From Bacillota bacterium (GTDB lineage Bacteria > Bacillota > Clostridia > Clostridiales > Clostridiaceae), in the NCBI GenBank assembly GCA_030706015.1, contig JAUZPI010000013.1:6370-70369 (forward strand): a stretch of 64,000 nt of DNA, in the 5' to 3' direction. This document shows, piece after piece, positions 42,273 through 51,913 of the stretch. The position numbers and the translations under genes are program-made. The first letter of the stretch is position 1, and every line of letters starts with the position of its first letter. Below the pieces are notes generated by a model, which saw nothing but the letters and a program-made list of their open reading frames with translations, made no database searches and was not told where the DNA came from.

Positions 42273-42671
42273 TTATGGTTTCAACATACGCAAAATAATA
42301 CTTGCATCAGGAAAAAGCTTTTCAAACTTCTCGGGATTACCTAAAGCAAATTTAGATAATCCATCAAGACTGGCTGTAATAGCTATCATAAGCTGCTCTG
42401 GATCTCCTTCCACTATTTCTCCAGCGGCCTGACCTTCAACGATAAGCTGCCGTAAAACATTTTGAAAAATTTCCTGCTGCTTAATAAAAAGCTGATCTAA
42501 GACTTCCGGTCTCTTTTTGTTTTGAGTTGAAAGTCTAAAAACTTCTAAAAATCCCTGCCTATTTTCTAATATCTTTGAAATCAAAAATGAAAGACGCTCC
42601 ATGGGCGGACCAGGCTTCTCCAAAGTACGCTGAAGCATATTGATAGAGAATTGCACTGCTTGCTCTGCCAT
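42273..42671 (-). pseudogene. TetR-family regulator lacking its DNA-binding domain
   Basis: 132 residues that match only the C-terminal ligand-binding/dimerisation part of a TetR protein (FSINMLQRTLEKPGPPMERL, LIVEGQAAGEIVEGDPEQLM, IAITASLDGLSKFALGNPE). The frame continues upstream for five more codons (EELFNE, a typical TetR position just after the HTH) to an in-frame TAG; no HTH is encoded in the ~80 nt before the Rpn gene. The N-terminal third has been deleted. A short dimerisation protein could still be made. Confidence 0.65.
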
Positions 42672-42770
42672 TTCATTAAAAAGTTCTTCCTAGTCTCTTT
42701 TATTTAAAACCTATCAATCCTAAAATTTAAGTGGTAGCAATCTATAAAATCACTACCACTAGTTTAATAA

Positions 42771-43760
42771 TCAATGGTTTGTTATTTCATTTTTAAGTCT
42801 TATTACATCATCTTCACTTAATCCTGTTATACCCATAACAAAGGAGATATCTGCTCCCTTAAGCAAGGCATTTTTTGCGATTTCCTTTATCCCTTCTGCT
42901 CTTCCCTCTGCTATACCTTCTACTCTTCCTTCTGCTCTTCCCTCTGCTATACCTTCTACTCTTCCTTCTGCTCTTCCCTCTGCTATACCTTCTACTCTTC
43001 CTTCTGCTCTTCCCTCTGCTATACCTTCTACTTTTCCTTCTTCCCTTGCACCCTCAATCATACTCTTTTCGTCTAATATCCTCTTCATACGGAGTTCTGC
43101 AAGTCTCACGGTCTCAGGATCTCTACTTAGCATATCCAAGACGGTTATGGCTTTTCTTATTGCTGGTTCTCCCATTTCATTCACCTCTTTTTCTGGCTTG
43201 GTTAAAAATGTAAGCCATTTATTTAAACTATTATTCAATTCTGGTTGTTCATGTAAAAACTTAGGTAATTCTACAAAATGTACTTCTAGTAAATCTGTAA
43301 GCATTGACTTCTCATCATCTTCATATAAGTGATACGTGGTATGAAATTTCTCACCCTCTATATAATTAAAGTTTAGTATATTTATGGTTATAGTCTTATT
43401 AAGTTCTTTATAATTTTCACCTCTTTTTATTTGACTAGAATAAAGCCTAGACCAATAAAATAGAGTCCTATTTATCATATTATATCTATTTATAAGCTGA
43501 ATCTCTACATTAATATGAACGCCTTTTTCTGTTATCACTCTAACATCTAATATTCCAATTTTATCGTCTATTGCTTCAATATCTGATAGCTTTGTATCAA
43601 TATAATCTATGTGTTTGATCTTCTCTTTTTCAGTCTTCTCCATTAAAGCATTTAGAAAACTTATCAATATATCTTCATTTTCAGGACTTCCAAATATTTT
43701 TTGGAATACCACGTCATTCTTTGGATCGAGAATAATTCTCTCATCATAGCTATTACTCAT
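42771..43760 (-). CDS. Rpn family recombination-promoting nuclease/putative transposase, with tandem repeat tail
   Basis: 329 residues. PD-(D/E)XK-like domain at ~1-200: DPKNDVVFQKIFGSPENEDI, LDVRVITEKGVHINVEIQLI (Asp, then Glu-x-Gln) with RTLFYWSRLYSSQIKRGENY. Residues ~240-290 are a repeat of EGRAEGRVEGIA (four 36-bp DNA units, 42893-43036), a highly charged helical spacer, followed by a short conserved C-terminus (ISFVMGITGLSEDDVIRLKN). Rpn proteins cut DNA and promote recA-independent recombination. Repeat number likely varies between strains. Another Rpn gene is cargo in the right cassette array at 63593. Confidence 0.85.
   Translation of the reverse strand: MSNSYDERIILDPKNDVVFQKIFGSPENEDILISFLNALMEKTEKEKIKHIDYIDTKLSDIEAIDDKIGILDVRVITEKGVHINVEIQLINRYNMINRTLFYWSRLYSSQIKRGENYKELNKTITINILNFNYIEGEKFHTTYHLYEDDEKSMLTDLLEVHFVELPKFLHEQPELNNSLNKWLTFLTKPEKEVNEMGEPAIRKAITVLDMLSRDPETVRLAELRMKRILDEKSMIEGAREEGKVEGIAEGRAEGRVEGIAEGRAEGRVEGIAEGRAEGRVEGIAEGRAEGIKEIAKNALLKGADISFVMGITGLSEDDVIRLKNEITNH
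42893..43036 (-). repeat. Four 36-bp tandem repeats inside the Rpn gene
   Basis: Units at 42893, 42929, 42965 and 43001, near identical (last has one C to T change). Each encodes 12 residues, so copy number changes keep the frame. No spacers, so not CRISPR. Confidence 0.9.
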
Positions 43761-43842
43761 TTTATCACTTCCTCTATTAATAATATTTTACCAAACTTGC
43801 TTGTGTTATTCTATATTGAGATATTAATATACTATACACATA

Positions 43843-43889
43843 TTGACACAACCAAATTTTAGAATTAAAATAATACTGAACATTCAGTA
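43843..43889 (+). promoter_or_regulatory. Promoter and palindromic operator of the tetR-esterase operon
   Basis: TTGACA (43843-43848), 17-nt spacer, TAAAAT (43866-43871). Directly downstream TACTGAA-CA-TTCAGTA (43874-43889) is a perfect 7-2-7 inverted repeat over the start point, ideal for TetR autorepression. Confidence 0.7.
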
Positions 43890-43914
43890 CTAAATTAAAA
43901 AAGGACGTGAAAGA

Positions 43915-44538
43915 ATGGTCACAAGAAAAAATACTCCCGATGCAAGAAATAGAATACTTCAGGCAGCTGTAAAAATATTCGCTGAAAAAAGCTTTGAAGG
44001 TTCACGAATTGAAGAAATCGCCAAAGAGGCAAATGTACCAAAATCATTAATCTATTATCATTTCAAGAATAAAGATGAAATGTTCGAAGTACTTGTTCAT
44101 GACTTTATTAAAGAATACACAAACATAATTAAAAGTCAGGGAAGCCATTCCCATAAACCAAATGCTGAAGAAATGAAAAATAGCCTACAAAATGATTACA
44201 CAGAATTTATAGCTAAAAATACAGATTTAATACGAATTATCTTCATCGATTCATTAAAGAAATCTACTGATAAACCTATTATATATAAAATCGTAGAAGC
44301 TATGATTGAAACGGAAGAATCAAATCCACAAATCAGTAAATCACATAACTATAATCGTGATGAAAGATTAATAGGCGAATTCTTTACTGGAGTAGTTCCG
44401 CTGCTGTCCTATTTATGCTTCCAAGATTCATGGATCAATTATTTCAACATGAATAAGGAAGAGTGTGACACTCTTTTCCTAAAAATCATGACAACTGCCC
44501 ATGAAGCTTATCATAAACAGAGTTCACAAAACACCTAG
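43915..44538 (+). CDS. TetR-family transcriptional repressor
   Basis: 207 residues. N-terminal HTH: ARNRILQAAVKIFAEKSFEG, RIEEIAKEANVPKSLIYYHF, KNKDEMFEVL. The C-terminal ligand domain is not informative. Start ATG after AGGACGTGAAAGA. A perfect palindrome lies at its own promoter, and an alpha/beta esterase gene follows after 63 nt, so the regulator probably senses an esterase substrate or related compound. Complete, unlike the truncated TetR at 42273. Confidence 0.92.
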   Translation: MVTRKNTPDARNRILQAAVKIFAEKSFEGSRIEEIAKEANVPKSLIYYHFKNKDEMFEVLVHDFIKEYTNIIKSQGSHSHKPNAEEMKNSLQNDYTEFIAKNTDLIRIIFIDSLKKSTDKPIIYKIVEAMIETEESNPQISKSHNYNRDERLIGEFFTGVVPLLSYLCFQDSWINYFNMNKEECDTLFLKIMTTAHEAYHKQSSQNT

Positions 44539-44601
44539 TATCTTTCGCACTCTGAACTTCTCAAAAATTCAGCTTAAAACTTATATAAGGGGGAGATTAT
44601 T

Positions 44602-45510
44602 ATGAGAAAAACAAGTATGGAACAAATTATGGGAATAAAAGCTTTTTTAAAACAGAATATGAGTATGGAAGGAAAATCAGTGGAACAGCTGCGCCAAGAA
44701 CAGGCTGCTTCCCAGGCTCAAGCTGTTATTCCAGAAGGTACTATAACTGAAAAGACAACCATTGCTGGTATGAATGCAGAATGGGTAAAAGCAGCTAATG
44801 TCGTTGAACATACAAAGGAATTTGTTCTCTATTTTCATGGAGGTGGTTTTGTTACTGGCTCCTGTGATACCCATAGAGAACTAGCGGCTAGAATATCTAA
44901 AGCAAGTGCTGTCCCTGTTTTAGTAATAGAGTATAGACTCGCACCGGAATATACATACCCTGCAGCGAATGAAGACTGCATTGCTGCCTATAGATGGCTG
45001 CTTAGTAACGGATTTTCAGAAAAAAACATCGTATTAGGTGGAGAATCCACAGGAGGATATCTGGTTCTAGAGACTCTTCTTACATTAAGAGATGCTGGTG
45101 AGCCCCTTCCAAGAGCGGCATTTTTACTTTCACCTCATACTGACTTCTTATACTATAATGGTAAATCCTATATTACAAGAGCAAATTCAGATCCAATGTC
45201 CAGTCTGTATGGAACACAAAAATGCGCAGAACGTTATTTCACTTCCTCACTAGAAGACAGGAGAGCCTTATGCCCGTTGATGGAAGACCTTAGTTTACTA
45301 CCTAGTCTTTTCATTCAAGTAGGTGATCACGAGGTGATTTTAGATGATTCTACAAGACTAGCCGCTCGTGCTGAGGAAGCAGGTGTTGCTGTCACCTTAG
45401 AGGTATGGGAAAATATGTGGCACATATTCAGATTCATGGCTGCCATGCTTCCAGAGGGACAGCAGGCTATTGATAATATTGGTGAATTTATAAAAAGTCA
45501 ACTCAACTAA
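44602..45510 (+). CDS. Alpha/beta hydrolase, acetyl-esterase (HSL) type
   Basis: 302 residues. Oxyanion motif YFHGGGFVTGS, nucleophile GGESTGGYLVLETL (G-E-S-T-G), acid Asp in IQVGDHEVILDD and catalytic His in MWHIFRFMAAMLP. YRLAPEYTYPAANEDCIAAY is the HSL-family signature. Such enzymes hydrolyse short-chain esters. Start after AAGGGGGAGATTATT. Second gene of an operon with the TetR repressor. Confidence 0.93.
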   Translation: MRKTSMEQIMGIKAFLKQNMSMEGKSVEQLRQEQAASQAQAVIPEGTITEKTTIAGMNAEWVKAANVVEHTKEFVLYFHGGGFVTGSCDTHRELAARISKASAVPVLVIEYRLAPEYTYPAANEDCIAAYRWLLSNGFSEKNIVLGGESTGGYLVLETLLTLRDAGEPLPRAAFLLSPHTDFLYYNGKSYITRANSDPMSSLYGTQKCAERYFTSSLEDRRALCPLMEDLSLLPSLFIQVGDHEVILDDSTRLAARAEEAGVAVTLEVWENMWHIFRFMAAMLPEGQQAIDNIGEFIKSQLN

Positions 45511-45630
45511 TTGCCAATTAATACATATCATATACTCACCCAAAATTACATTTGTGATATAATTAATTTACGCAAAGTTTTTATTCTCAGCTAAGCTTTA
45601 AAACTAATATATTGGGAATGGGTGAATAAA

Positions 45631-46404
45631 ATGAACACTAATAGACATTTAAAATTTCTATTTAATGTAGGTAGGGACAAGCCAAACAGTATTAGGCACA
45701 AGGATACTTTATGTCCATTTTGTAATAAGGAAAATTTAGCAGAGATTTTAGATGAAGATGGACCTATAATACTAGTGACTAATAAGTATCCCACATTAGA
45801 AGATACCTATCAAACAGTATTAATAGAAACAGATGACTGCAATGCTGATATGTCCATATATGATAAAGACCATATGAGAAAACTATTAAGCTTTGGAGTA
45901 AAGCATTGGCTGCACATGGAGAAAAGCGGTAAATTCAAATCCGTTATATTTTATAAAAATCACGGTCCTAACTCTGGCGGCAGTATTAAGCATTCTCATA
46001 TGCAAATTGTGGGACTTGAAACCATAGATTATAAGGATTTTTTACAGGATGAGTATTTTGAAGGTATAACAATACATGAAGCAGATGGCTGTATCCTTAA
46101 CGTTTCAACTAAGCCTCAGGCAAACTTTACTGAATTTAATATTATAATAGATAATATTGATAAATTAGATATAATGGCTGATAACATTCAAAAGATTGTT
46201 CACTATATTTTAATTAATTATCCTGCAAAATGTGACAGCTTTAATCTTTTCTTTTATGATTGGAAGGGCAAAATAATCTGCAAGGCTGTGCCTAGATTTG
46301 TTACCTCTCCATTACTTTTAGGCTATTTTATTTCTCAAACCTCAAGCAATATAGATAAAATGGCTGCAGATATACAGCAGCTATATTTTAAAGATAGTAA
46401 TTAA
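45631..46404 (+). CDS. DUF4931 / HIT-like protein (galactose-1-phosphate uridylyltransferase relative)
   Basis: 257 residues from the ATG after GGGTGAATAAA; a GTG at 45622 is an alternative. CPFCNKENLAEI gives two zinc-type Cys residues. The HIT-like motif is GSIKHSHMQIVG (H-x-H-x-Q), and later parts (TKPQANFTEFNIIIDNIDKL, CDSFNLFFYDW) fit DUF4931. The fold is that of GalT/HIT nucleotidyl transferases and hydrolases, but the substrate is not known. Single gene, convergent with the two-component kinase; shared terminator follows. Confidence 0.75.
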   Translation: MNTNRHLKFLFNVGRDKPNSIRHKDTLCPFCNKENLAEILDEDGPIILVTNKYPTLEDTYQTVLIETDDCNADMSIYDKDHMRKLLSFGVKHWLHMEKSGKFKSVIFYKNHGPNSGGSIKHSHMQIVGLETIDYKDFLQDEYFEGITIHEADGCILNVSTKPQANFTEFNIIIDNIDKLDIMADNIQKIVHYILINYPAKCDSFNLFFYDWKGKIICKAVPRFVTSPLLLGYFISQTSSNIDKMAADIQQLYFKDSN

Positions 46405-46432
46405 ATTAAAAAGTTATTAGGAATCAGGCTTA

Positions 46433-46467
46433 AAAAAACGGAAGCCTATTTCGGGCTTCCATTGTTT
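46433..46467. terminator. Bidirectional terminator between DUF4931 and histidine kinase genes
   Basis: GGAAGCC and GGCTTCC pair around TATTTCG, flanked by A- and T-rich runs. Confidence 0.75.
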
Positions 46468-46484
46468 TAAAAAACTGTTCTTAT

Positions 46485-47864
46485 CTACTTTAATGTAAAT
46501 CCAATCTCGCAGCCTTCACCATGGCGGCTTTTGCAGTATATTTCTCCGCCATGCTCATTTACAATATATTTACATATGGATAAGCCTAAACCTGAACCTG
46601 GTATACTGGAACTTCTTGACTTCTCTGCTCTGTAGAACTTATCAAAAACATAAGGTATGTCATCAGGACTTATGCCTATTCCATTATCTTTAATCTTAAT
46701 TAGTACATAAGCCCCTTGTCGTTCTGCTTCAATTGTAATCTTACCTGGCTTTTCAGCTATATATTTCATGCTATTTTCAACAATATTATATAAAACCTCT
46801 GTAATACGCCTTTTATCAATATTTATTAGCATGTCCGCAGTTTTTATTTCATAGAAAAACTCCATATTGTTTTGTCTTACAAACACCTCAATTTCTTTCA
46901 TAACAGGTATAAAATATTCTAAAAAATAGACCTCCTGCCGATTAATATCCAGCTGTTTCAATTGGATATTTGAATACTCCAGTAGTTCATTAATCATGTC
47001 TATAAGTAAGTCCGTTTTTCCTATAATAATCTTTACAAAATCCTCCTGAGCCTTAGGTGTCCTAGCAATGCCATCTCTTAGAGCCTCACTATAGGCTTTA
47101 ATGGTGGATATAGGCGTCTTTAGGTCATGAGAAATACAGGAAATCAACTCCTGCTGAGATTTTTTTAGTGACTCTTCTCGTATCTGTTTCTGTTTTAACT
47201 CATCTCTCATTAGCTCAAAGGAAAAGGTTAAATCCCCCACTTCATTTTCACCAATTTCCTTCTCATAGGTTCTAACCACTTCCAAGTTATAATTGCCGGC
47301 TATAATTGCCTTTGATGAAGTGCTAATTTCCTTTAAGAGTTTCAAAACACGGCTATTAAAATATATCGTTCGTACTATTAATATACAGATGCTTGTTAAA
47401 ACTCCAATAACCAAAGGATAAAAGACATTCCATACTCTAGACAAGGCAGTATCCTTAACAATCTCCTTTTCAGGTATTAAGAAAACCACAAAGCCATTAG
47501 TTTTTCCCTGCTGCTGCAATATAAAGCTTTCCTTTATTTTACCTGTATTATGAAACTTAAAACTTCTATCAGACTGTAGCATTTCCTGAACATTTACAAA
47601 GTCTCCCTGCTTGTATTCAAAGGCTCTATCAGCATATAAAACCTTACCATCTAATCCAAAAACAATGTAAGGGTATTCTCCTTTATTATAAATCCTCGTT
47701 TCTATCTCATTTCTTTGATTTGCTACAAGCATTCTTATATCATTATCATAAACACTGAAATCCGCACTTAAAAATCTATTGATACTAACTATAATTGATA
47801 GAAAAAGAACGACTACTATCACAGCAGCCGTTATAATATTTATTTTATAAAGTCTATTGCTCAT
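46485..47864 (-). CDS. Sensor histidine kinase (HAMP, HisKA, HATPase)
   Basis: 459 residues. TM1 at about 8-30 (INIITAAVIVVVLFLSIIVS), an external domain of ~125 residues, TM2 at about 155-175 (FYPLVIGVLTSICILIV), HAMP region, phospho-His box LISCISHDLKTPISTIKAYS, N box NIVENSMKYI, G boxes IKDNGIGISPDD, GSGLGLSICKYI. Follows its OmpR-type response regulator by 19 nt. The pair sits downstream of an ABC transporter (FtsX-like permease and ATPase) on the same strand; such kinases typically react to antimicrobial peptides or envelope stress. Confidence 0.94.
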   Translation of the reverse strand: MSNRLYKINIITAAVIVVVLFLSIIVSINRFLSADFSVYDNDIRMLVANQRNEIETRIYNKGEYPYIVFGLDGKVLYADRAFEYKQGDFVNVQEMLQSDRSFKFHNTGKIKESFILQQQGKTNGFVVFLIPEKEIVKDTALSRVWNVFYPLVIGVLTSICILIVRTIYFNSRVLKLLKEISTSSKAIIAGNYNLEVVRTYEKEIGENEVGDLTFSFELMRDELKQKQIREESLKKSQQELISCISHDLKTPISTIKAYSEALRDGIARTPKAQEDFVKIIIGKTDLLIDMINELLEYSNIQLKQLDINRQEVYFLEYFIPVMKEIEVFVRQNNMEFFYEIKTADMLINIDKRRITEVLYNIVENSMKYIAEKPGKITIEAERQGAYVLIKIKDNGIGISPDDIPYVFDKFYRAEKSRSSSIPGSGLGLSICKYIVNEHGGEIYCKSRHGEGCEIGFTLK

Positions 47865-47883
47865 AAAAACTCCTTTTTTCGGG

Positions 47884-48573
47884 TTAAAGCGAAAACTTGT
47901 ACCCTGCTCCCCATACCGTCTTTATATAATCCAGTTCATACTTAGCTAATTTTTCACGAATGCGGTTTACGTATACCGTTATGCTGTTATCGTCACAGCA
48001 GCCAGTATATCCCCATACCCCTGTATATATCTGTTCCTTTGAAAAAACCTGATTTGGATTCTTTGCGAAAAAGAATAACATATCAAATTCTTTGGTGGTT
48101 AAAGATAATAGTTCACCCTTAACCATGGCTGAATAGGAACCTTTATCAAGTACAAGTTCACCTATCTTAACTTCCTCTTTGTCATAAGTCACAGCTGTAT
48201 TTTGTGATTTCTCATATCTTCTAAGCTGAGCCTTTACTCTAGCTACCAATTCCAGTGGGCTGAAAGGTTTGGTTACATAATCGTCAGCGCCGATTCCGAG
48301 GGCAATAACTTTGTCCATCTCTCCGCTTTTAGCAGAAATCATTATAACAGGAACCTCTGATTTTTCACGAATCTCTTTGCATACACGAACTCCATCCACC
48401 TTAGGCAGCATTATATCTAAAAGTATGAGGCTTGGCTGTTTTTCATAAAAAGCTTTAAGACCTTCTTGTCCATCGTGTTTCACTATAGGTTCAAAGCCTT
48501 CTACTTCTAAGTATGCTCCCAATATATCAGCCAGTTCTTTCTCATCTTCAACTATTAGTATTTTATGTCCCAT
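47884..48573 (-). CDS. OmpR-family response regulator
   Basis: 229 residues from the ATG after GTGGGGGATAAT; an upstream in-frame ATG at 48654 would add 27 non-homologous residues. Receiver: ILIVEDEKELADILGAY, phosphoacceptor LILLDIMLPKVDG, VTKPFSPLELVARV (Lys). C-terminal winged helix: LSLTTKEFDMLFFFAKNPNQ, VFSKEQIYTGVWGY, SITVYVNRIREKL. Probably activates or represses the ABC transporter genes just upstream. Complete. Confidence 0.95.
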   Translation of the reverse strand: MGHKILIVEDEKELADILGAYLEVEGFEPIVKHDGQEGLKAFYEKQPSLILLDIMLPKVDGVRVCKEIREKSEVPVIMISAKSGEMDKVIALGIGADDYVTKPFSPLELVARVKAQLRRYEKSQNTAVTYDKEEVKIGELVLDKGSYSAMVKGELLSLTTKEFDMLFFFAKNPNQVFSKEQIYTGVWGYTGCCDDNSITVYVNRIREKLAKYELDYIKTVWGAGYKFSL

Positions 48574-48717
48574 ATTATCCCCCACTTTGCTGTCCGCTTT
48601 AGCGTTTTTTGCAAAATATGCCTTTATTTTATTATACAGAATAGAGATAGCCACTTCAAACTTATATTAAAACTTCATAGAAACTGTTTATTCTAAAACT
48701 GCTTACTTATTACAAAG

Positions 48718-49476
48718 CTACCAACCTTTTTCTTTCAAGAACTTGTATACCGTTTCTTCCCTTTCTTTTTCGTTTTCATGATTATATTCATCCAGTTTTA
48801 AGTCTCCATCAATACGTCCATCTTTTAAGTAAATAATTCTATTTCCCCTTAGCGCAGCCTTCAAATCATGGGTTACCATTACCACAGATTGTCCCTCTCT
48901 ACTTATCTTTGTAAAAATATCCAGAACGCTTTGTCCTTGGGAGGAATTAAGAGCTCCTGTAGGCTCATCTGCAAAAAGAACCTTTGGATTGTTTATTAAC
49001 GCCCTGCAGATGGCAGCCCTCTGCCTCTGTCCTCCTGACATCTGATTTGGCAATTTCTTTTTATGAGAGATTAGCTCCATTTTTTCTAGCAGTGCAGCTA
49101 TCTTTTCCTCTATTTTTTTACGATCCGCCCTTGTTTTATAGGTAGGACTTAGAATATTTTCATATACATTTAGATTTGGAATCAAATTAATTCCCTGAAA
49201 TACAAAACCTAATTTCTCCTTACGCAGTTTTGATATTTCCTTTTCCTTCAGTGATGTGATATCCGCTCCTTCAAATAAGACCTTGCCTGTAGTTACGCTG
49301 TCCATTCCGCTTAAGGTATAAAGCAGTGTGGATTTTCCTGAGCCGGAGCTTCCCATTATTACTGTAAAATCACCTTCATATATTTCTAAATCTAAATTCT
49401 TAATTACGTTATTTACCTCTCCGTCACTAATAAAGCTTTTACACAATAATTCTGTTTTTATAATTGCATTTCTCAT
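48718..49476 (-). CDS. ABC transporter ATP-binding protein (MacB/LolD-like)
   Basis: 252 residues. Walker A GSSGSGKSTLLYTLSG, Q loop FVFQGINLIPNLNVYENI, signature MSGGQRQRAAICRAL, Walker B VLFADEPTGALNS, H loop MVTHDLKAALRG. It is the typical ATPase of FtsX/MacB-like exporters that move peptides or lipids out of the membrane. It lies 24 nt downstream of its permease gene. The C-terminal EKEREETVYKFLKEKGW extension is typical of clostridial members. Confidence 0.95.
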   Translation of the reverse strand: MRNAIIKTELLCKSFISDGEVNNVIKNLDLEIYEGDFTVIMGSSGSGKSTLLYTLSGMDSVTTGKVLFEGADITSLKEKEISKLRKEKLGFVFQGINLIPNLNVYENILSPTYKTRADRKKIEEKIAALLEKMELISHKKKLPNQMSGGQRQRAAICRALINNPKVLFADEPTGALNSSQGQSVLDIFTKISREGQSVVMVTHDLKAALRGNRIIYLKDGRIDGDLKLDEYNHENEKEREETVYKFLKEKGW

Positions 49477-49500
49477 ATTTTCACCAAACCTTTCTCAATT

Positions 49501-51816
49501 CTATTCCTGTACCAGATCTCTCACGTTTACTTTCTTCAATGAACGAGAAGATACTAATGTACTTAAGATAAAAACTATAGTAACCACTATATTCGCTAAG
49601 GCAATATGCCCATAGTTATAATTCACCGGATACTGTAAAAGACCAAACATAGACAAAGCTGCCATCATAATCTTAGGGTAAGCTGCTATTACTATAGGTA
49701 CAGCTGCTGCTATAGATACTACTGCTACCATACCTACATAATATAAATTGGAGCGTATCAGATGCCAGGTTGAATATCCCAAACACTTATAGATTCCGTT
49801 AGTTTTTTCACTGGCTGCATTTTTAAGTAATACAATACAGAAGATATTGATAGCACCAACTAAAAGTACTACTACAACCATTGGTGGAATAGCATTTTGC
49901 TGCGGCGTTACAATCATATCCATGATACTGCTGAAGGCATCTGTTCGGGAAATTACAGTGCCGCTGCTTCCTACCTTCTTTTGAATATCTTTTATAAAGG
50001 CATCCTTTGCTTCTTTATCCTTTAGGTAGACTGAAAGATTATTATATTTAAAATCGTAATTATTTTCAGTATATACAGCCTTTGTCAATCTGCATGCACT
50101 TCCTAACTGATAGTAGGTCTGAAAAATACCAGTTATTAATAAATTCACTCTTTTTTCACCGCCTAAATAAACCTCTACATAATCACCTACTGTTTTATTT
50201 AGTTCTTCTGCCACCTTACTACCAATAGCAATCTCATTCCCAGCTTCAGGGTTTCTCCCTTTAACTGTAGGAAGTTTATTTTTTGTATAATCATCATAAA
50301 CAAAGGCACTCATAAATGTAAAGTCCATTCCTTTTTTCCACTTCATTGTAACTCTTGTTCCTATATTACTGTTGATATAATAATTTACCCTGGAATCTTC
50401 CTTAATGGTGTTTTCTATATTTTCGTACTGGTTATCCTCCGTTACACTTACCATAACATCACTCTTGTCTACACCCATCCAGTAATCATTATTATCCCTC
50501 AAGGTATTTGCAACATCTAAGGATATAATAGAAAAATTAATACTAAATATAGTTACAATAGCAGTAAGAACTATACTAACGGCACTTTTCTTTCCTCTTA
50601 ACAAGGTTCTTAGTGCAATACCAAGGGAAGAAAATTGCATTTTAGAACTGCCCTTATACTCTTTTTTCTTCTTTGTATTTGAGTTTGCCATTCCATTTAA
50701 TGCATAAACAGGCTTTACGTTCTTTGTCTTTGATATAATTCTATAAATAACTCCAAGCACAAAGCTTACAGTAAGTACAAAGCAAAGGCTTCCTGGTAGC
50801 ATTACATTACTGTGAACTACCTCGCCCATATTTTCAAATACGGAACTTAGAATAATATTAGATAAATATACAGAACTGCCAATTCCTAAGATGGAAGCTA
50901 TAGAAACTACTGTAAAGTAGAACTTTAAGTACATTCTCAGAATATCACTGGAGGTATATCCCATAGTCTTGTACACAGCTATTGTTTTAGCATCTGAAAT
51001 CATTGTATTCTGTATCATAAAATTAATTATGATACAACTAACAAACAACATAATAATTCCTATAGCTAGAAAAAGAGCTCCTAATATGTTTCCTGTAATT
51101 AAGTTATTGTCTATAGTTTTTTCAAGGGTTATCATTATTGCATTCATTTGTCCATCATGTTTCTCCCTATAGGCTTCTTCAATGCTCTTTCCAGCAACCT
51201 CAGCCTTTCCATAAACTTTAATATTTACAATTCCCGGAACAGCCTTGGGAAGCTTTTTTATTAATATATCACTATCGAAGGTAGCTGAAGTATTGTATGG
51301 ATCCGAATATATACCTTTTACTGTATAAGTTATTTCTTCACCTGGAAACTTTAAATCAAGCTTATCTCCTATATGAACCTTATATTTAATACTTAACCAA
51401 GCCGGTATAATACATTCCTCTTCCTTTAGCGAATCATTTATATTTTTATAGCCTTCTATGTGTCTAACCTGTCCAAATACCTTGTCATTATATTCTGTAA
51501 GCCTTGGATAACCATCTATCTTCTTACCCTTAAAGGTAAGTTCCCCAGATAAAGAGTAACCTCTAGCATACTCTACTCTCTCTACCTCTGGAAGCTTAGC
51601 AAATTCCTGACCTAGGGAGAAAACATCTTCGTCCTTTTGAGAGTAAGGATATACAACTGCTGAAGCTGCCTTACACTCCTTGGCAAACTCTTTAAAAGGT
51701 TTATTTAAAGATGTTAATATACTCACAGAAGCAGTAAGCAGCATGGAGCAAAGTAATATAATCATAAAAATCATTGCCGTTTGTAATTTTTTGTGTCTAA
51801 AATTCTTAATCCACAT
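49501..51816 (-). CDS. FtsX-like ABC transporter permease
   Basis: 771 residues. N-terminal membrane segment (TAMIFMIILLCSMLLTASVS), a ~200-residue external MacB-like domain, three helices near 245-360, then a second copy with helix (SIVLTAIVTIFSINFSI), external domain and three final helices (VVVVLLVGAINIFCIVLL, VGMVAVVSIAAAVPIVIAAY, ALANIVVTIVFILSTLV). Two FtsX domains in one chain suggest it can work with one ATPase type without another permease. It is the first gene of the transporter-regulator cluster; probable substrate is an antimicrobial peptide or lipid-like compound. Confidence 0.9.
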   Translation of the reverse strand: MWIKNFRHKKLQTAMIFMIILLCSMLLTASVSILTSLNKPFKEFAKECKAASAVVYPYSQKDEDVFSLGQEFAKLPEVERVEYARGYSLSGELTFKGKKIDGYPRLTEYNDKVFGQVRHIEGYKNINDSLKEEECIIPAWLSIKYKVHIGDKLDLKFPGEEITYTVKGIYSDPYNTSATFDSDILIKKLPKAVPGIVNIKVYGKAEVAGKSIEEAYREKHDGQMNAIMITLEKTIDNNLITGNILGALFLAIGIIMLFVSCIIINFMIQNTMISDAKTIAVYKTMGYTSSDILRMYLKFYFTVVSIASILGIGSSVYLSNIILSSVFENMGEVVHSNVMLPGSLCFVLTVSFVLGVIYRIISKTKNVKPVYALNGMANSNTKKKKEYKGSSKMQFSSLGIALRTLLRGKKSAVSIVLTAIVTIFSINFSIISLDVANTLRDNNDYWMGVDKSDVMVSVTEDNQYENIENTIKEDSRVNYYINSNIGTRVTMKWKKGMDFTFMSAFVYDDYTKNKLPTVKGRNPEAGNEIAIGSKVAEELNKTVGDYVEVYLGGEKRVNLLITGIFQTYYQLGSACRLTKAVYTENNYDFKYNNLSVYLKDKEAKDAFIKDIQKKVGSSGTVISRTDAFSSIMDMIVTPQQNAIPPMVVVVLLVGAINIFCIVLLKNAASEKTNGIYKCLGYSTWHLIRSNLYYVGMVAVVSIAAAVPIVIAAYPKIMMAALSMFGLLQYPVNYNYGHIALANIVVTIVFILSTLVSSRSLKKVNVRDLVQE

Positions 51817-51913
51817 ATCCCTCTTCCTTCCTAATTTATCTGATACTACTATAGTAAATCGTAAATATAAAATAAAAATAGGTAAAATATTAATAATTAT
51901 TAATGAAAAAGAG

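Noticed and set aside
42893..43036. Regular 36-bp repeats as a CRISPR array
   Set aside because: The units are directly adjacent without spacers and lie in frame inside the Rpn gene.
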